Counted from the stretch's first letter, positions 9,159 to 17,766 are shown. The stretch: 64,000 nucleotides of DNA from AWTP1-13 sp963840075 (GCA_963840075.1 CAWIXS010000030.1:47624-111623); one strand, 5' to 3'. Made by a program: numbers and translations. The notes: a model not told the origin generated them from the sequence alone.

Positions 9159-10325
9159 TCAGGAGCCGAGCGCGCCGCGCCGCAGCTCCACGTCGTCGCC
9201 GCGCGCGCTCGTCATGGCATTGCCGCGCCAGCTGAGCGACTTGCCGAGCCAGGCCTGGACCCACAGGATCGGCAGCAGGGCCTCGCGCAGCAGCCAGAGC
9301 AGGGGCGAGCGCCAGCTCATGTGCCAGCCGACCGTGGCAGCGAGCCAAGCCTCGGCAGCCACCCAGACGCCCACATAGGCGGCCGCCACCGCCACAACGT
9401 CGAGGCTCTCCATCTCCAGCGCCCACCCTGCCAACACGAAGCAGGCGAGCGGCGCCACCAGGCCGGAGAGAATCTCGCTCCCGAAGAAGCCGGGGAACGT
9501 CGTCCGCCGCAGGCGCGCCCAGCGCACCTGCCGCGCCCAGACCTGGGCCGCGCTGCGCCGGCCCAGCGGCTGCACGAAGGCACCGTCGGCGAGGCGCACC
9601 TTCAAGCCGAGGCCGCGCACCACCTTGGTTGCCGCGGCATCCTCGGCAGGCTCGCGTGCGAGAGCCAGGACGCCGCCGGCAGATTCCAGATCGCTGCGGC
9701 GCCAGAGCATGTTCTTGCCCTGTGCAAAGCCACCGCCACCGGCGTCGGCGGTGTACTGCCAGCGCGCCTGATAGGTGTTGAGGAAGGCGCACTCCAGCTC
9801 CGCCCAGATGCCGTCCGGCAGGTGCCCGATCGGCGGGGCGCTGACGAGGCCGGTGTCCGGGCGCCACGCCGCGAGCAGCCGCTGGAGGTAGTCGCGCGGC
9901 ATCACCACGTTGCTGTCGGCAATCACGATCCATTCGTGGGCGGCGCTGTGCCAGCCCTTCAGGATGTTGTTGAGCTTCGGGTTCTGCGTGGGCCGATCGT
10001 CGCCGATCAGGAGGCGCGCCCTGACATCGGGGTGCTCGGCAATCAGGCGCTGCACCAGCGGCACCACCGCATCCTCGGCCGAGGCGCTGCAGAACAGGAT
10101 CTCGTAGCGCGGGTAGTCGAGCTCGAAGGTCGAGCGCAGCGTCAGCTCCTCGTAGGCATCCACGCCGCACACCGGACGGATGATCGTGACGGGAGGGGTC
10201 TGCGTGGCCGGCGGGGACTGCGCAGGCGGGACCCGGAGCCGCCGCCGCGCGATCAGGATCGTGGCGAAGTGCGTCAGGAAGGCGAAGATCGTGAAGGCTC
10301 CGGCCAGGCGAGCGATTGCGTCCAT
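9159..10325 (-). CDS. Ceramide glucosyltransferase-like GT21 family glycosyltransferase
   Basis: 388 residues. An N-terminal membrane anchor (TIFAFLTHFATILIA) precedes a GT-A catalytic domain. Recognisable elements are TIIRPVCGVD, the first acidic motif in VIADSNVVMP, GKNMLWRRSDL, the acidic EDAAATK and the product-site motif RQVRWARLRR of the (Q/R)xxRW type. C-terminal hydrophobic helices follow. This is the pattern of glucosylceramide synthase and of the hopanoid-associated HpnI, so the acceptor is probably a membrane lipid. ATG 10325 has GGGAGG upstream; an upstream in-frame start was rejected for lack of such a site. Confidence 0.8.
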   Translation of the reverse strand: MDAIARLAGAFTIFAFLTHFATILIARRRLRVPPAQSPPATQTPPVTIIRPVCGVDAYEELTLRSTFELDYPRYEILFCSASAEDAVVPLVQRLIAEHPDVRARLLIGDDRPTQNPKLNNILKGWHSAAHEWIVIADSNVVMPRDYLQRLLAAWRPDTGLVSAPPIGHLPDGIWAELECAFLNTYQARWQYTADAGGGGFAQGKNMLWRRSDLESAGGVLALAREPAEDAAATKVVRGLGLKVRLADGAFVQPLGRRSAAQVWARQVRWARLRRTTFPGFFGSEILSGLVAPLACFVLAGWALEMESLDVVAVAAAYVGVWVAAEAWLAATVGWHMSWRSPLLWLLREALLPILWVQAWLGKSLSWRGNAMTSARGDDVELRRGALGS

Positions 10326-10845
10326 TTGGCCTCCCGCCCGCAGGTGCGCACTCAACTCCGGTCCCTGCCAGAGTCATATTGCGGGTGTGTGACGGTCATG
10401 GTGGTCGAATGCGATCTCGCCCACGCACCGGGGCGTTGCAGCCACACTCTACCGCCCACCACTTCCCATGCCTAGTTTGCCCTCCGGCGCCTATACCCGA
10501 TTCCACCATCTCGCGGCACCGGAGCCACTCCACAGGATGAAGGACAACGTTCGGGAGGCGTTGCCTCGGCCAGATCTCGGCCAGCCGGCTACCTCAGAAG
10601 CGGAGGCTTGGCCGGGCCTCGCGGTGCAGCACGCCAGGCGCTTACAGGTAGTCTATTGGCGCTGGCACCACCGCGAGTTGACGGGATGCCGCGCCTGCCG
10701 ATTGCCGAGCAGCAATGATCGCTGCCACAACGGCGGGTGGAGCCCAACCGCGGCGGCGCTGCGTGCATGCCGCGGAGCACTCCCGCTGTGGCGATCCCGA
10801 CCTGCCCGGGCGGCGCCGGCCAAAGCGCTATGACCGGCGCTAGCG
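10326..10845. other. 520-bp intergenic region with a 14-bp direct repeat
   Basis: No convincing gene on either strand. The right end holds two copies of AGCGCTATGACCGG (10824-10837 and 10842-10855), the second overlapping the 3' end and stop of the RHH gene. The region should contain the promoter of the glycosyltransferase at its left end; no strong sigma-70 pattern was seen. Confidence 0.6.
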
Positions 10846-11070
10846 CTATGACCGGTCCGGCGGCCGCTTCTTGGTTTCCGGCTTCCTCGCCTCCTGCAGG
10901 TCGGGCTCCTGCTTCTTGGCCTCGACCTGCTCGACATGCTTGCGCAGCACCCGGTTGACGTAGAAGGAGAGGCTGCGCTCCTCCTCCTCGGCGAAGCCCT
11001 GCAGGGCCGCCTTCACGTCCGGGTCCAGGCGGATCGACATCGGCTCCAGCTTCTTCTTGCGGCGCGTCAT
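10846..11070 (-). CDS. Small ribbon-helix-helix (CopG-like) DNA-binding protein
   Basis: 74 residues. The central part MSIRLDPDVKAALQGFAEEE followed by RSLSFYVNRVLRKHVEQV fits a ribbon-helix-helix fold: a short strand, then two helices. The N-terminus RRKKK and the C-terminal tail are strongly basic and probably disordered. Such proteins act as antitoxins or small repressors. No toxin follows it; its divergent neighbour at 11180 is an unknown 69-residue protein. The stop lies in a 14-bp direct repeat. Confidence 0.7.
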   Translation of the reverse strand: MTRRKKKLEPMSIRLDPDVKAALQGFAEEEERSLSFYVNRVLRKHVEQVEAKKQEPDLQEARKPETKKRPPDRS

Positions 11071-11179
11071 GTCGACGGTTGTAACCGCCGTGCATTGACG
11101 CGCCCACAGTCAGAGCGTAACCTGGTGTATGCCGCGTAACCGCTCGCATACCGGCGTCGAGACTCGAGAGAGCGCTGCC

Positions 11180-11389
11180 ATGTCCGTCGCCGACAAGATC
11201 GCCGCACTGTTCAACGCCCTGACCCGCGAGGAGGTGGACGCCATGCCACCGGTCGAGCGGCGCCGCTTTGCCGACCTGTGCCGGCATTGGGCCGACTTCG
11301 CCGAGATTCGGCCACGCGAGGTGAAGTCGCAGGTGAAGTCGCGGTCCGGCGTCCTTGCAGACCTCGGGCGCGGGCTGCGCAACGACTGA
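11180..11389 (+). CDS. Small hypothetical protein
   Basis: 69 residues, starting MSVADKIAALFNAL. It is mostly charged and helical, with one VERRRFADLCRHW segment and a C-terminal GVLADLGRGL. There is no signal peptide or membrane helix. No function is recognised. It is divergent from the RHH gene with about 110 bp between starts and lies 84 bp upstream of the parD gene, so it could be part of a small regulatory island. ATG 11180 is preferred over an upstream in-frame ATG at 11129. Confidence 0.55.
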   Translation: MSVADKIAALFNALTREEVDAMPPVERRRFADLCRHWADFAEIRPREVKSQVKSRSGVLADLGRGLRND

Positions 11390-11424
11390 GTCCTGCCGGA
11401 CGGATAGATCGGGCTTTGCACCTA

Positions 11425-11443
11425 GATACCAGAATCTGGTATC
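11425..11443. promoter_or_regulatory. Palindromic operator upstream of parDE
   Basis: Perfect inverted repeat GATACCAG-AAT-CTGGTATC, 31 bp before the parD start. ParD-type antitoxins are ribbon-helix-helix proteins that repress their own operon through such palindromes, so this is the expected autoregulatory site. The repeat is visible; binding is inferred. Confidence 0.75.
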
Positions 11444-11473
11444 AATGCCGATCGAACCACGGGATGCAACGAG

Positions 11474-11704
11474 ATGGCCAAGAATACGTCCATCATCATT
11501 GGCGACCACTTCGCCGAATTCATAGAGCGCCAAGTCAGTGAAGGCCGATTCGGCTCGGCCAGCGACGTCGTGCGCGCAGGTCTCCGGTTGCTCGAGGAGC
11601 GCGAGATGAAGATCGAGGTGCTCCGAGCGGCCCTCATCGAGGGCGAGCAGAGCGGGGCCTCCAAGCCCTTCGATGTGGACGAGTTCATCAGCCGCAAGCG
11701 TTAG
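11474..11704 (+). CDS. parD: ParD-family antitoxin
   Basis: 76 residues. The ribbon-helix-helix region is at residues 1-45 (NTSIIIGDHFAEFIERQV, then GSASDVVRAGLRLLEER). The acidic C-terminal tail ends SKPFDVDEFISRKR, typical of ParD, where this part wraps around and neutralises ParE. It lies directly upstream of a ParE homolog with 30 bp spacing, and a perfect palindrome precedes it. The pair is expected to be autoregulated. Confidence 0.9.
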   Translation: MAKNTSIIIGDHFAEFIERQVSEGRFGSASDVVRAGLRLLEEREMKIEVLRAALIEGEQSGASKPFDVDEFISRKR

Positions 11705-11734
11705 GAGAGGAGACGGGAGTGCAAAGGCGGCGGC

Positions 11735-12028
11735 ATGAGCCGACGCTATATCCTCTCGCCTCGGGCCGAGGCAGATCTCGACGAGATCTGGGACTACACG
11801 GTCAGGACGTGGGGAGGCAAGCAAGCCGAGGACTACATCCGCCTGCTGGTGGGTGCGATCGAAACGGTCGCTGAGAACCCGCGCAGAGGATGCTCTTGCG
11901 ACGAGGTGCGGAAGGGCTATCGCAAGCATCTCGCAGGATCGCACGTCATCTTCTTCCGGAAGCTCAAGTCCGGTATCGATGTCATTCGCATCTTGCACGG
12001 CGGCATCGATTTCGAGCAGCATCTCTGA
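11735..12028 (+). CDS. parE: ParE/RelE-superfamily toxin
   Basis: 97 residues. YILSPRAEADLDEIWDYT is the typical N-terminal strand-helix of ParE toxins, followed by the conserved GCSCDEVRKGYRK and HVIFFRK segments and the terminal VIRILHGGIDFEQHL. ParE members inhibit DNA gyrase, while some RelE/ParE relatives cleave mRNA; the sequence favours ParE. Full length and apparently intact. It is co-transcribed with parD. Confidence 0.9.
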   Translation: MSRRYILSPRAEADLDEIWDYTVRTWGGKQAEDYIRLLVGAIETVAENPRRGCSCDEVRKGYRKHLAGSHVIFFRKLKSGIDVIRILHGGIDFEQHL

Positions 12029-12118
12029 GACGCACGCCGTCCTGCTGCATGAGGGCGATGGAAGGCCGGGCGCAAGACTCATTCGTCCCAAGCTGCGATC
12101 TCACTTCCGGAGCGCGAC

Positions 12119-13102
12119 ATGTCCCGAGCTATCCCGCCCGCCCCCACCTTCCCCAACGGCTGGCAGCAGGCCACGCGCTATCCCGATCCCGCTATCGTCG
12201 CGCTCGATCCCGGCTTCGAGAAATACTGGCTCAAGCTCTCCTGCGTGGAGCGCCTCGCCACGGGATGCCGCTGGGCCGAGGGGCCGGTGTACTTCGGCGA
12301 CGGGCGCTATCTCCTGTGGAGCGACATCCCCAACAACCGCATCCTGAGGTGGGAGGAGGAGACGGGCGCTGTCAGCGCCTTCCGCAAGCCCTCCAACTTC
12401 GCCAACGGCAACACGCGCGACCGCCAGGGCCGGCTCGTCACCTGCGAGCACGGCGGCCGGCGCGTCGTCCGCACCGAGTACGACGGCTCGATCACGGTGC
12501 TCGCCGATCGCTTCGACGGCAAGCGCCTCAACTCGCCCAACGACGTGGTGGTGAAGTCCGACGGCTCGGTGTGGTTCACCGATCCCGTGTTCGGCATCCT
12601 CGGCGACTACGAGGGCTACAAGGCGGAGCCCGAGGTCGATGGCAACGTCTACCGCATCGACCCCGAGAGCGGGGCGATCGCCGTCGTTGCGGAAGGCGTG
12701 CTGGGTCCCAACGGCCTGTGCTTCTCGCCGGACGAGAAGCTCCTCTACATGGTCGAGAGCCGAGCCGTGCCCAACCGCAAGATGCTCGCCCACGACGTGA
12801 CCGACGGGGGCAGGAAGCTCGCCAACAAGCGCGTGCTGTTCGATGCCGGGCCCGGCGGCACGCCCGACGGCATGCGCTGCGACATCGACGGCAACCTGTG
12901 GTGCGGCTGGGGCATGGGCTCTCCCGAGCTCGACGGCGTGCTCGTCTTCGCCCCCGACGGCAAGCCGATCGGCCGCATCGCGCTGCCCGAGCGCTGCGCC
13001 AACGTCTGCTTCGGTGGCCTGAAGCGCAACCGCCTGTTCATGGCGTCGAGCCAGTCGATCTATGCGCTGTACGTGAACACACAGGGCGTATTGGGCGGCT
13101 GA
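12119..13102 (+). CDS. SMP-30/gluconolactonase family protein
   Basis: 327 residues, six-bladed propeller of the SMP-30/gluconolaconase/LRE family. Divalent-metal ligands typical of lactonases are in place: Glu in WAEGPVYF near residue 47, Asn in LNSPNDVVV and Asp in GTPDGMRCDIDGN. It probably hydrolyses sugar lactones in the cytoplasm, since no signal peptide is seen. ATG 12119 is chosen at MSRAIPPAP. It stands alone, 90 bp after the parE stop. Confidence 0.88.
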   Translation: MSRAIPPAPTFPNGWQQATRYPDPAIVALDPGFEKYWLKLSCVERLATGCRWAEGPVYFGDGRYLLWSDIPNNRILRWEEETGAVSAFRKPSNFANGNTRDRQGRLVTCEHGGRRVVRTEYDGSITVLADRFDGKRLNSPNDVVVKSDGSVWFTDPVFGILGDYEGYKAEPEVDGNVYRIDPESGAIAVVAEGVLGPNGLCFSPDEKLLYMVESRAVPNRKMLAHDVTDGGRKLANKRVLFDAGPGGTPDGMRCDIDGNLWCGWGMGSPELDGVLVFAPDGKPIGRIALPERCANVCFGGLKRNRLFMASSQSIYALYVNTQGVLGG

Positions 13103-13456
13103 GGGCCGATCGCCGGCCGCTGAGCGAGCAATGTCGAAGCGGCTTTGGCTCACGCTCTCCGATTCCAATCGAGGTAGCCTCGACGCGTGGCGGGGCGCTC
13201 CTGCGGGCCCGTCGGTGATCCTGCAAAGCGCAGTTTGGGGATGGCGCCATGCGCCGGGGGCTCATGCTCGTCCTCACTCTGGTTGGGGCGTCGAGTAGGC
13301 ATTTCCAGTGGGTGTCATTCCGGGCGCTGTCGCCGCAATCCACTTTCCCACTTGCTCCGGCGCTCGCGGTTGGGTGGATGCAGGGGACACCGGCCTTCGC
13401 CGGTGCAGGCAAGCACCGGCATGACAGATGCGATGAAGCGCCGGAGACGGAGCACT
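13103..13456. other. Intergenic region with imperfect inverted repeat
   Basis: 354 bp between the lactonase and the convergent subtilase gene, without a credible ORF. Around 13312-13425, TGTCATTCCGG on the left pairs imperfectly with CCGGCATGACA on the right, and an inner hairpin ACCGGCCTTCGCCGGT is present. This resembles the short mobile palindromes common between convergent genes. Confidence 0.6.
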
Positions 13457-15229
13457 CTAGGGCAGCAGCTCGGAGGGAGCGTTTGCCGCCGGCTGTCGCC
13501 GGTTTGCTTGCGGAGGCTGGTGGCGATTGACCTCGGGCGGCTGGCGCCGATTGCCTGCATCCTTGCTGCCGTGCAGGTTGGCGACCTCCAGCATCGACCT
13601 CAGGGCCTTCAGCGCATTGACGCGTCCCGCGCCGAAATCGTCGTCGCGCCCCGCAGGTCCGAGGTCGTCTGCGCCGGCTGTGATCAGCTTCCCAATGGCC
13701 GCGGTGTCAATGCCCGGGTTGCGCTCGAGCAGCAGGGCGGCGATGCCGCTGACATAGGCGGTGGCGAACGACGTGCCCGACACCAGCTCGTGCTTGCCGC
13801 CCTGCACGGGGGCCAGGATGTCGACGCCCGGCGCCGCAATCGCAATGTAGCGGCCGCGATTGGCGTGCTCGTAGCGGTTGTCGTCCTCGTCGACCGCGGT
13901 CACCGCAATCACCTCCGGATACGCCGCCGGGTAGGCGGGCGCGGCCGTGGGTCCGCCGTTGCCTGCCGCAGCGACCAGGATGATGCCCCGGCGATTGGCC
14001 ACCTTGAGGATCTCGTGCAGCTGCTGGTCGCGCCTGCCGACGAAGCTCATGTTGAGCACCCGGGCCCCTTTCGTGACCGCCAGATCGACCGCGGCGAGGA
14101 GGTGCTCCGTCGACGTCTCGGGCTGCGCGCCCTGGTTGGTCCGGAAAGCGCGAACCGACATGATCCACGCTTGCGGCGCCACGCCTGCGACCACGCCGCG
14201 CGAGCGGATGATCCCCGCGACGGCCGTGCCGTGGAAGTCGGCGCTGGCATCCTTTCCGCCGACCACATCGAAGGACTGCACCACCGCGCCCTTGAGATCG
14301 GGATGCGACTCGTCCACCGCCGAGTCGATGACGGCGATGACGATGTTGCGGCCGAGCGCCAGCTGGTGCGCATCGGTCAGCCGCACGGCGCGGGGTCCGT
14401 ACTGGTCGATCCCCGCGGGCCCGCGGCGCCGGTCGTCGCTGTGCTGATAGCGCATGTTGAATTGCGCCGAGCGAACGCGCGGGTCGTTCTGCAGGGCGGC
14501 GAGCGCGGCGTCCTCCGAGCGCCCCGCGGGAACGCGGAACAGCGTGGCGCGGGCGTTGAGCAGGACGATAGGCCGGCTGCTCAGCACCTCCAGGCCGTAG
14601 GCCTGCGCCAGCTGGGCAGCCACCGCCTGGGACCGGCTCTGATCGATCAGCACCAGGATCTGGCGCGCCACCCGCTGCGCTTGCTGCTGCTGTCCCTGCG
14701 GGGGTCGCTGTTCCCGACGCGGCAGAGGTTGGGCCTGGGTCTTCCTGGGCGGATCGTTGTAGTTGTGCTTGGGCTGATCGTCGTCATCATCATCCTCGTA
14801 CGCGGGCGGAAGGATGATGGGCGGCGGACGCCGGCTCGACGCGATCGGCGGCGTATAGTACGGCGGCGGCTTCTTCGACGAGGTCGGCGGCGGATAGTGC
14901 GGCGGGCGCCTTTGCGACGAGGGCGTCCTGGAGCTTTGGCGCCGGCTCGACGACGATCTTTTCTTGTAGTGGCAACTCCTGTAGTAGCGACGCTGCGCCA
15001 CTGGCTCGACCAGCGTCATCGTATCAGGCATGGCCTTGAACCCGGACGCCAGCGTCGCAGCCGGCGCCCGAGCAGGGACGACCAGCGCAAGGAACAGGAG
15101 ACAGGCTGCCAGGCCAAGCCCGATCCGGCCCGCACCGCCGGAAAGCCCGCCTGCCTTGGCAAAGCCTCCCTTGGCAAAGCCTCCCTTGGCAAGCTTGCCC
15201 GCGCCCTGCGATGCCGATCGTGTGGCCAT
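13457..15229 (-). CDS. S8 family serine peptidase (subtilase), exported
   Basis: 590 residues. Gly/Lys-rich N-terminus, then a hydrophobic segment (GLGLAACLLFLALVVPA) likely to be a signal or anchor. Residues about 70-170 are low-complexity, rich in Ser, Pro and Tyr, with a run of Asp. A putative prodomain (RQILVLIDQSRSQAVAAQL) precedes the catalytic domain: Asp in AVIDSAVDESHPDL (about 298), His in DFHGTAVAGI (about 333), oxyanion Asn in AAAGNGG and Ser in SGTSFATAYVSG (about 484). ATG 15229 is preferred to TTG 15238 because AGGGA is nine bases upstream. It follows the anti-sigma gene by 5 bp, which suggests a shared operon and role. Confidence 0.92.
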   Translation of the reverse strand: MATRSASQGAGKLAKGGFAKGGFAKAGGLSGGAGRIGLGLAACLLFLALVVPARAPAATLASGFKAMPDTMTLVEPVAQRRYYRSCHYKKRSSSSRRQSSRTPSSQRRPPHYPPPTSSKKPPPYYTPPIASSRRPPPIILPPAYEDDDDDDQPKHNYNDPPRKTQAQPLPRREQRPPQGQQQQAQRVARQILVLIDQSRSQAVAAQLAQAYGLEVLSSRPIVLLNARATLFRVPAGRSEDAALAALQNDPRVRSAQFNMRYQHSDDRRRGPAGIDQYGPRAVRLTDAHQLALGRNIVIAVIDSAVDESHPDLKGAVVQSFDVVGGKDASADFHGTAVAGIIRSRGVVAGVAPQAWIMSVRAFRTNQGAQPETSTEHLLAAVDLAVTKGARVLNMSFVGRRDQQLHEILKVANRRGIILVAAAGNGGPTAAPAYPAAYPEVIAVTAVDEDDNRYEHANRGRYIAIAAPGVDILAPVQGGKHELVSGTSFATAYVSGIAALLLERNPGIDTAAIGKLITAGADDLGPAGRDDDFGAGRVNALKALRSMLEVANLHGSKDAGNRRQPPEVNRHQPPQANRRQPAANAPSELLP

Positions 15230-15234
15230 GAAAA

Positions 15235-15912
15235 TCAATCCCTGCTTCGCAGCACGACGCGCACAATATCGCGTCGCTCCTCCAGCCGCTTCAGCTGAAC
15301 CTCCGCCTGCGAACGATCCTCCAGACGCAGCCTGATCTTGTATACCCCGCCGGACCTGGGGCCGTCTACGATCTTAGCGCGGAACTCGGACAACAGCCGG
15401 GAGATGGCCGGCGCCGTCGCCTCGTCCGCGAAGGCGACGAGAGCCGAGACGCCCTCGCCGCCGGCCTGCTGGCCGGAGGCCACCTGGTAGCTGCCGCCGC
15501 GCTCGCCGAGGAGCAACGCGGCAATTGTGATGGTCTGAACCGCAACGAGCGCGGCGACCCCGGCTGCCGCCCAGCGAACGCCGCCGGCGGTCGGGAACGC
15601 GAAGAACTCTCTGATGCGCTCGAAAAACCGTGCACCAGCGCCCTGCCGCGATCCGCCCGAAGGTGCTCCGGGCAGCGCCGCCATGAGCCGGTCGAAGGCT
15701 CCCGCCGACGGCCAGCCCAGGGCCTCGTTCGCGGCCACAGTCTGCTCCTGCTCGTCGCGCACGAGGTCGAGCTGCCGCGCGACCTGCGGGTTCTGGGCGA
15801 GATAGCTCTCGACCCGCGCCATCTCGGCGCGGCTGAGCCGGCCTGTCGCATACCACGGGAGCAGCATCTCGATCTCCGCGCGCTCCATCTCTTGTGTCGT
15901 TTGCTCGGTCAT
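15235..15912 (-). CDS. Membrane anti-sigma factor
   Basis: 225 residues. A cytoplasmic N-terminal domain (EIEMLLPWYATGRLSRAEM...) resembles anti-sigma domains but has no zinc-binding HxxxCxxC motif. One transmembrane helix lies near residues 115-137 (WAAAGVAALVAVQTITIAALL). The periplasmic C-terminal part (VSALVAFADEATAPAISRLL and VYKIRLRLEDRSQ) looks like the small alpha/beta prodomains of subtilases. The start overlaps the sigma stop as ATGA, giving tight coupling. It probably holds the ECF sigma factor at the membrane; the linked protease may release it. Confidence 0.85.
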   Translation of the reverse strand: MTEQTTQEMERAEIEMLLPWYATGRLSRAEMARVESYLAQNPQVARQLDLVRDEQEQTVAANEALGWPSAGAFDRLMAALPGAPSGGSRQGAGARFFERIREFFAFPTAGGVRWAAAGVAALVAVQTITIAALLLGERGGSYQVASGQQAGGEGVSALVAFADEATAPAISRLLSEFRAKIVDGPRSGGVYKIRLRLEDRSQAEVQLKRLEERRDIVRVVLRSRD

Positions 15913-16472
15913 GGCCAACCTCGATCGACGCCCGCGGACTTGAGCAGCTCAGAGAGCCGCTTGCGGGCATAGAACATTCTCGTCTTCACTGTATTCTCTG
16001 GGATTTGCAGGACCTGGCTCGCCTCGGCAACCGACAGCTCGTGGTAGTAGACGAGGTCGACGATCGCCTTGTGCTCGGGCGAGAGCTTGTCCAGGCAAAG
16101 CCGCAAGAGCGCACTCTTGTCGGATTTCTGCGCTGCCACCTCCGGGTCGTCTCCGCCATCCTGGAGCGAGCCGGCCGCATCCTCGTCCCACCCTTCCTCG
16201 CGCCGCTTGCGCAGACGGCTGACGGCCCGGTGGTGGGCGATTGACAGCATCCAGGTTGCTGCCGCAGACGCGCCTTCGAATTTCGCGGCATTGCGCCACA
16301 CCTCCAAGAACACCTCGTTGGTCACCTCCTCCGCGACCGCCGGGTTCCCGACCAGGCGCAGAGTGAAGCGGTAGACGCGAGTCTGATGCCGGGCGAACAG
16401 CCCGCGCATTGCAGTCTCGTCTCCGGCAGCGATGCGCCGGATGAACTCGGCGTCGTCGGTCACTCGGTTCAT
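15909..16472 (-). CDS. ECF-type RNA polymerase sigma factor
   Basis: 187 residues. Region 2 is clear: TRVYRFTLRLVGNPAVAEEV and NEVFLEVWRNAAKFEGAS, with ATWMLSIAHHRAVSRLRKRR. Region 4 appears as DLVYYHELSVAEASQVLQI with PENTVKTRMFYARKRL. There is no region 1.1 or 3, as expected for group 4 sigma factors. ATG 16472 is chosen (MNRVTDDAEF). The gene starts a three-gene operon with an anti-sigma factor and a subtilase. Confidence 0.95.
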   Translation of the reverse strand: MNRVTDDAEFIRRIAAGDETAMRGLFARHQTRVYRFTLRLVGNPAVAEEVTNEVFLEVWRNAAKFEGASAAATWMLSIAHHRAVSRLRKRREEGWDEDAAGSLQDGGDDPEVAAQKSDKSALLRLCLDKLSPEHKAIVDLVYYHELSVAEASQVLQIPENTVKTRMFYARKRLSELLKSAGVDRGWP

Positions 16473-16783
16473 CGAGAAGGCCCGATCGAACGCCCAGCAC
16501 CTGTTCCGTCGCTGTGACCTGAACAAAGGTTCATTGGCGTTATCAAGAAACTGTGAGCACCGAACCGCATCGGCCGGCTCCTGGCGTTGAGGCGAGCATG
16601 TCGAGGCTGCAGCTAAGGACCATGGAAAAACCTCCACCGCCCATTGTTACCGTTCCGCAGGCGACTGGCCAGAGCGGGTTTGGCCCAGAGCAGGGTTTCA
16701 GGTCCCAGGTTCCAGGCTCGGGAGCCGCTGCCGACACCTCCCTGAAACCTGAAACCTGAAACCTGAAGCCTGGAGCCTGAAAC
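16473..16783. promoter_or_regulatory. Upstream region of the sigma operon with small palindrome and CTGAAAC repeats
   Basis: Holds the promoter of the ECF operon. A perfect small palindrome TGAAC-AAAG-GTTCA spans 16520-16533, about 50 bp before the start; it could be a regulatory half-site pair, but this is weak. From about 16690 the sequence becomes a low-complexity tract: TTTCAGGTCCCAGGTTCCAGG on one side and several CCTGAAA units on the other (16741-16785), able to pair as an imperfect hairpin. A similar CCTGAAACCTGACACC tract occurs at 31945-31976. Confidence 0.5.
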
Positions 16784-17060
16784 CTACTCGCTGGCGAGTA
16801 TCACATTGCGCACAACGGGGTAGACCTGCTGCTCCCGGCGCTCGCCGCTGAACACCCCGTAGTGGCCGACGCCGGCCTGCATGTGATGGCGCTTCATGTA
16901 GGGCTTGGCCCGCGCACAGGTCGTGCGCCGCCGCCGTCTGCCCCAGCGCACAGATGTCGTCGCGCTCGCCCTCCACGGTGAGGAGCGCGGTGCGGCGGAT
17001 GGCCCCCGGATCGACAGGTCTGCCCCGCCAGGTCAGGCGGCCCTGGGCCCGGTTGTACGT
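16784..17060 (-). pseudogene. C-terminal remnant of an intracellular PHB depolymerase
   Basis: The reading (with one frame change) gives LTWRGRPVDPGAIRRTALL, TVEGERDDICALGQ and then PYMKRHHMQAGVGHYGVFSG, ending VRNVILASE. This is the conserved C-terminal third of polyhydroxyalkanoate depolymerases of the PhaZ/alpha-beta hydrolase type, including the His-containing GHYG. The frame shifts near 16914 and is repaired by removing one base. Upstream of about 17060 the homology stops abruptly, so the N-terminal two-thirds is missing. A truncated relic rather than a functional enzyme. Confidence 0.8.
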
Positions 17061-17277
17061 AGTGACCCCGGTTGTAGGTAGTATCGCGCACGCCTCGTGT
17101 GCCCTTTCGGGAATCGCGTGTAGATGGCCAGGAAGGCCCAGGAGTGGCTGTCCGCCCGGGAGGCGCTTCCCCCTTCGCCGCCCTGCGGCGGGCGCAGGCG
17201 GCCGCCCAGCGCAGCGGGAAACGGCATTGGGCAGGAGTGGCGTCGGATCCCTCGCCGCCAGCCGTCGCCCATGCACC

Positions 17278-17766
17278 CTACCGTTGCGGGCCGTCGCCCG
17301 GCTTGGGTTGCATCGGGCGCTCGATGGCGCGCTTCTCAACCTCGATCTCCCGGCGCGGTTTGAAGGCCGGTGCCCGCGCCAGCTCCTCGCGCGCGACGTC
17401 CGTGACGAGCTTCAGGCTGCCGTCGGAGCCGGGCATGATCCTCAGCCGGTCCATCCTGAGCGCCACGTTGCGCTCGCCGATGCCGAGGAAGCCGCCGATG
17501 GCGACGATGAACCCCTCGACCGTCCTGCCGTGCTTCCCGAGCACCAGATCGGTGACGGTTCCGAGCTTGGAGCCGTCGGGCGCGAGCACCGGCTGACCCA
17601 GAAAATCCCTGGCGAGGATGGTCTCCTGCGGCTGCTCCACGATCTGGCCGGTCACCGGCGTTCTCTGTGTCCCGGCGGGCGTCTGCGGGGCCTGCCCGGC
17701 CGCGGCTCCCGCCACTGCGAGGGCCAGCACCAAGGCGACTGCACGAACGCCCGTCTCGAGCGACAT
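17278..17766 (-). CDS. Exported PRC-barrel domain protein
   Basis: 162 residues. Signal peptide at residues about 1-26 (AVALVLALAVAGAAAGQ). The PRC-barrel is seen in ARDFLGQPVLAPDGSKLGTV, TDLVLGKHGRTVEGFIVAIG and GERNVALRMDRL. The tail is rich in Lys, Glu and Pro. Such periplasmic PRC-barrel proteins are common in alphaproteobacteria and have no settled function. Of two start codons six bases apart, the inner ATG (17766) has AGGAAGG at proper spacing. Confidence 0.85.
   Translation of the reverse strand: MSLETGVRAVALVLALAVAGAAAGQAPQTPAGTQRTPVTGQIVEQPQETILARDFLGQPVLAPDGSKLGTVTDLVLGKHGRTVEGFIVAIGGFLGIGERNVALRMDRLRIMPGSDGSLKLVTDVAREELARAPAFKPRREIEVEKRAIERPMQPKPGDGPQR

Noticed and set aside
10589..12091. 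Minus-strand frame of 500 codons
   Set aside because: Runs antisense to ParDE and the small RHH region; no homology, an effect of high GC.
16520..16533. TGAAC-N4-GTTCA as an ECF autoregulatory promoter
   Set aside because: It lacks a typical ECF -35/-10 pair at the right spacing, so only a weak regulatory note was kept.
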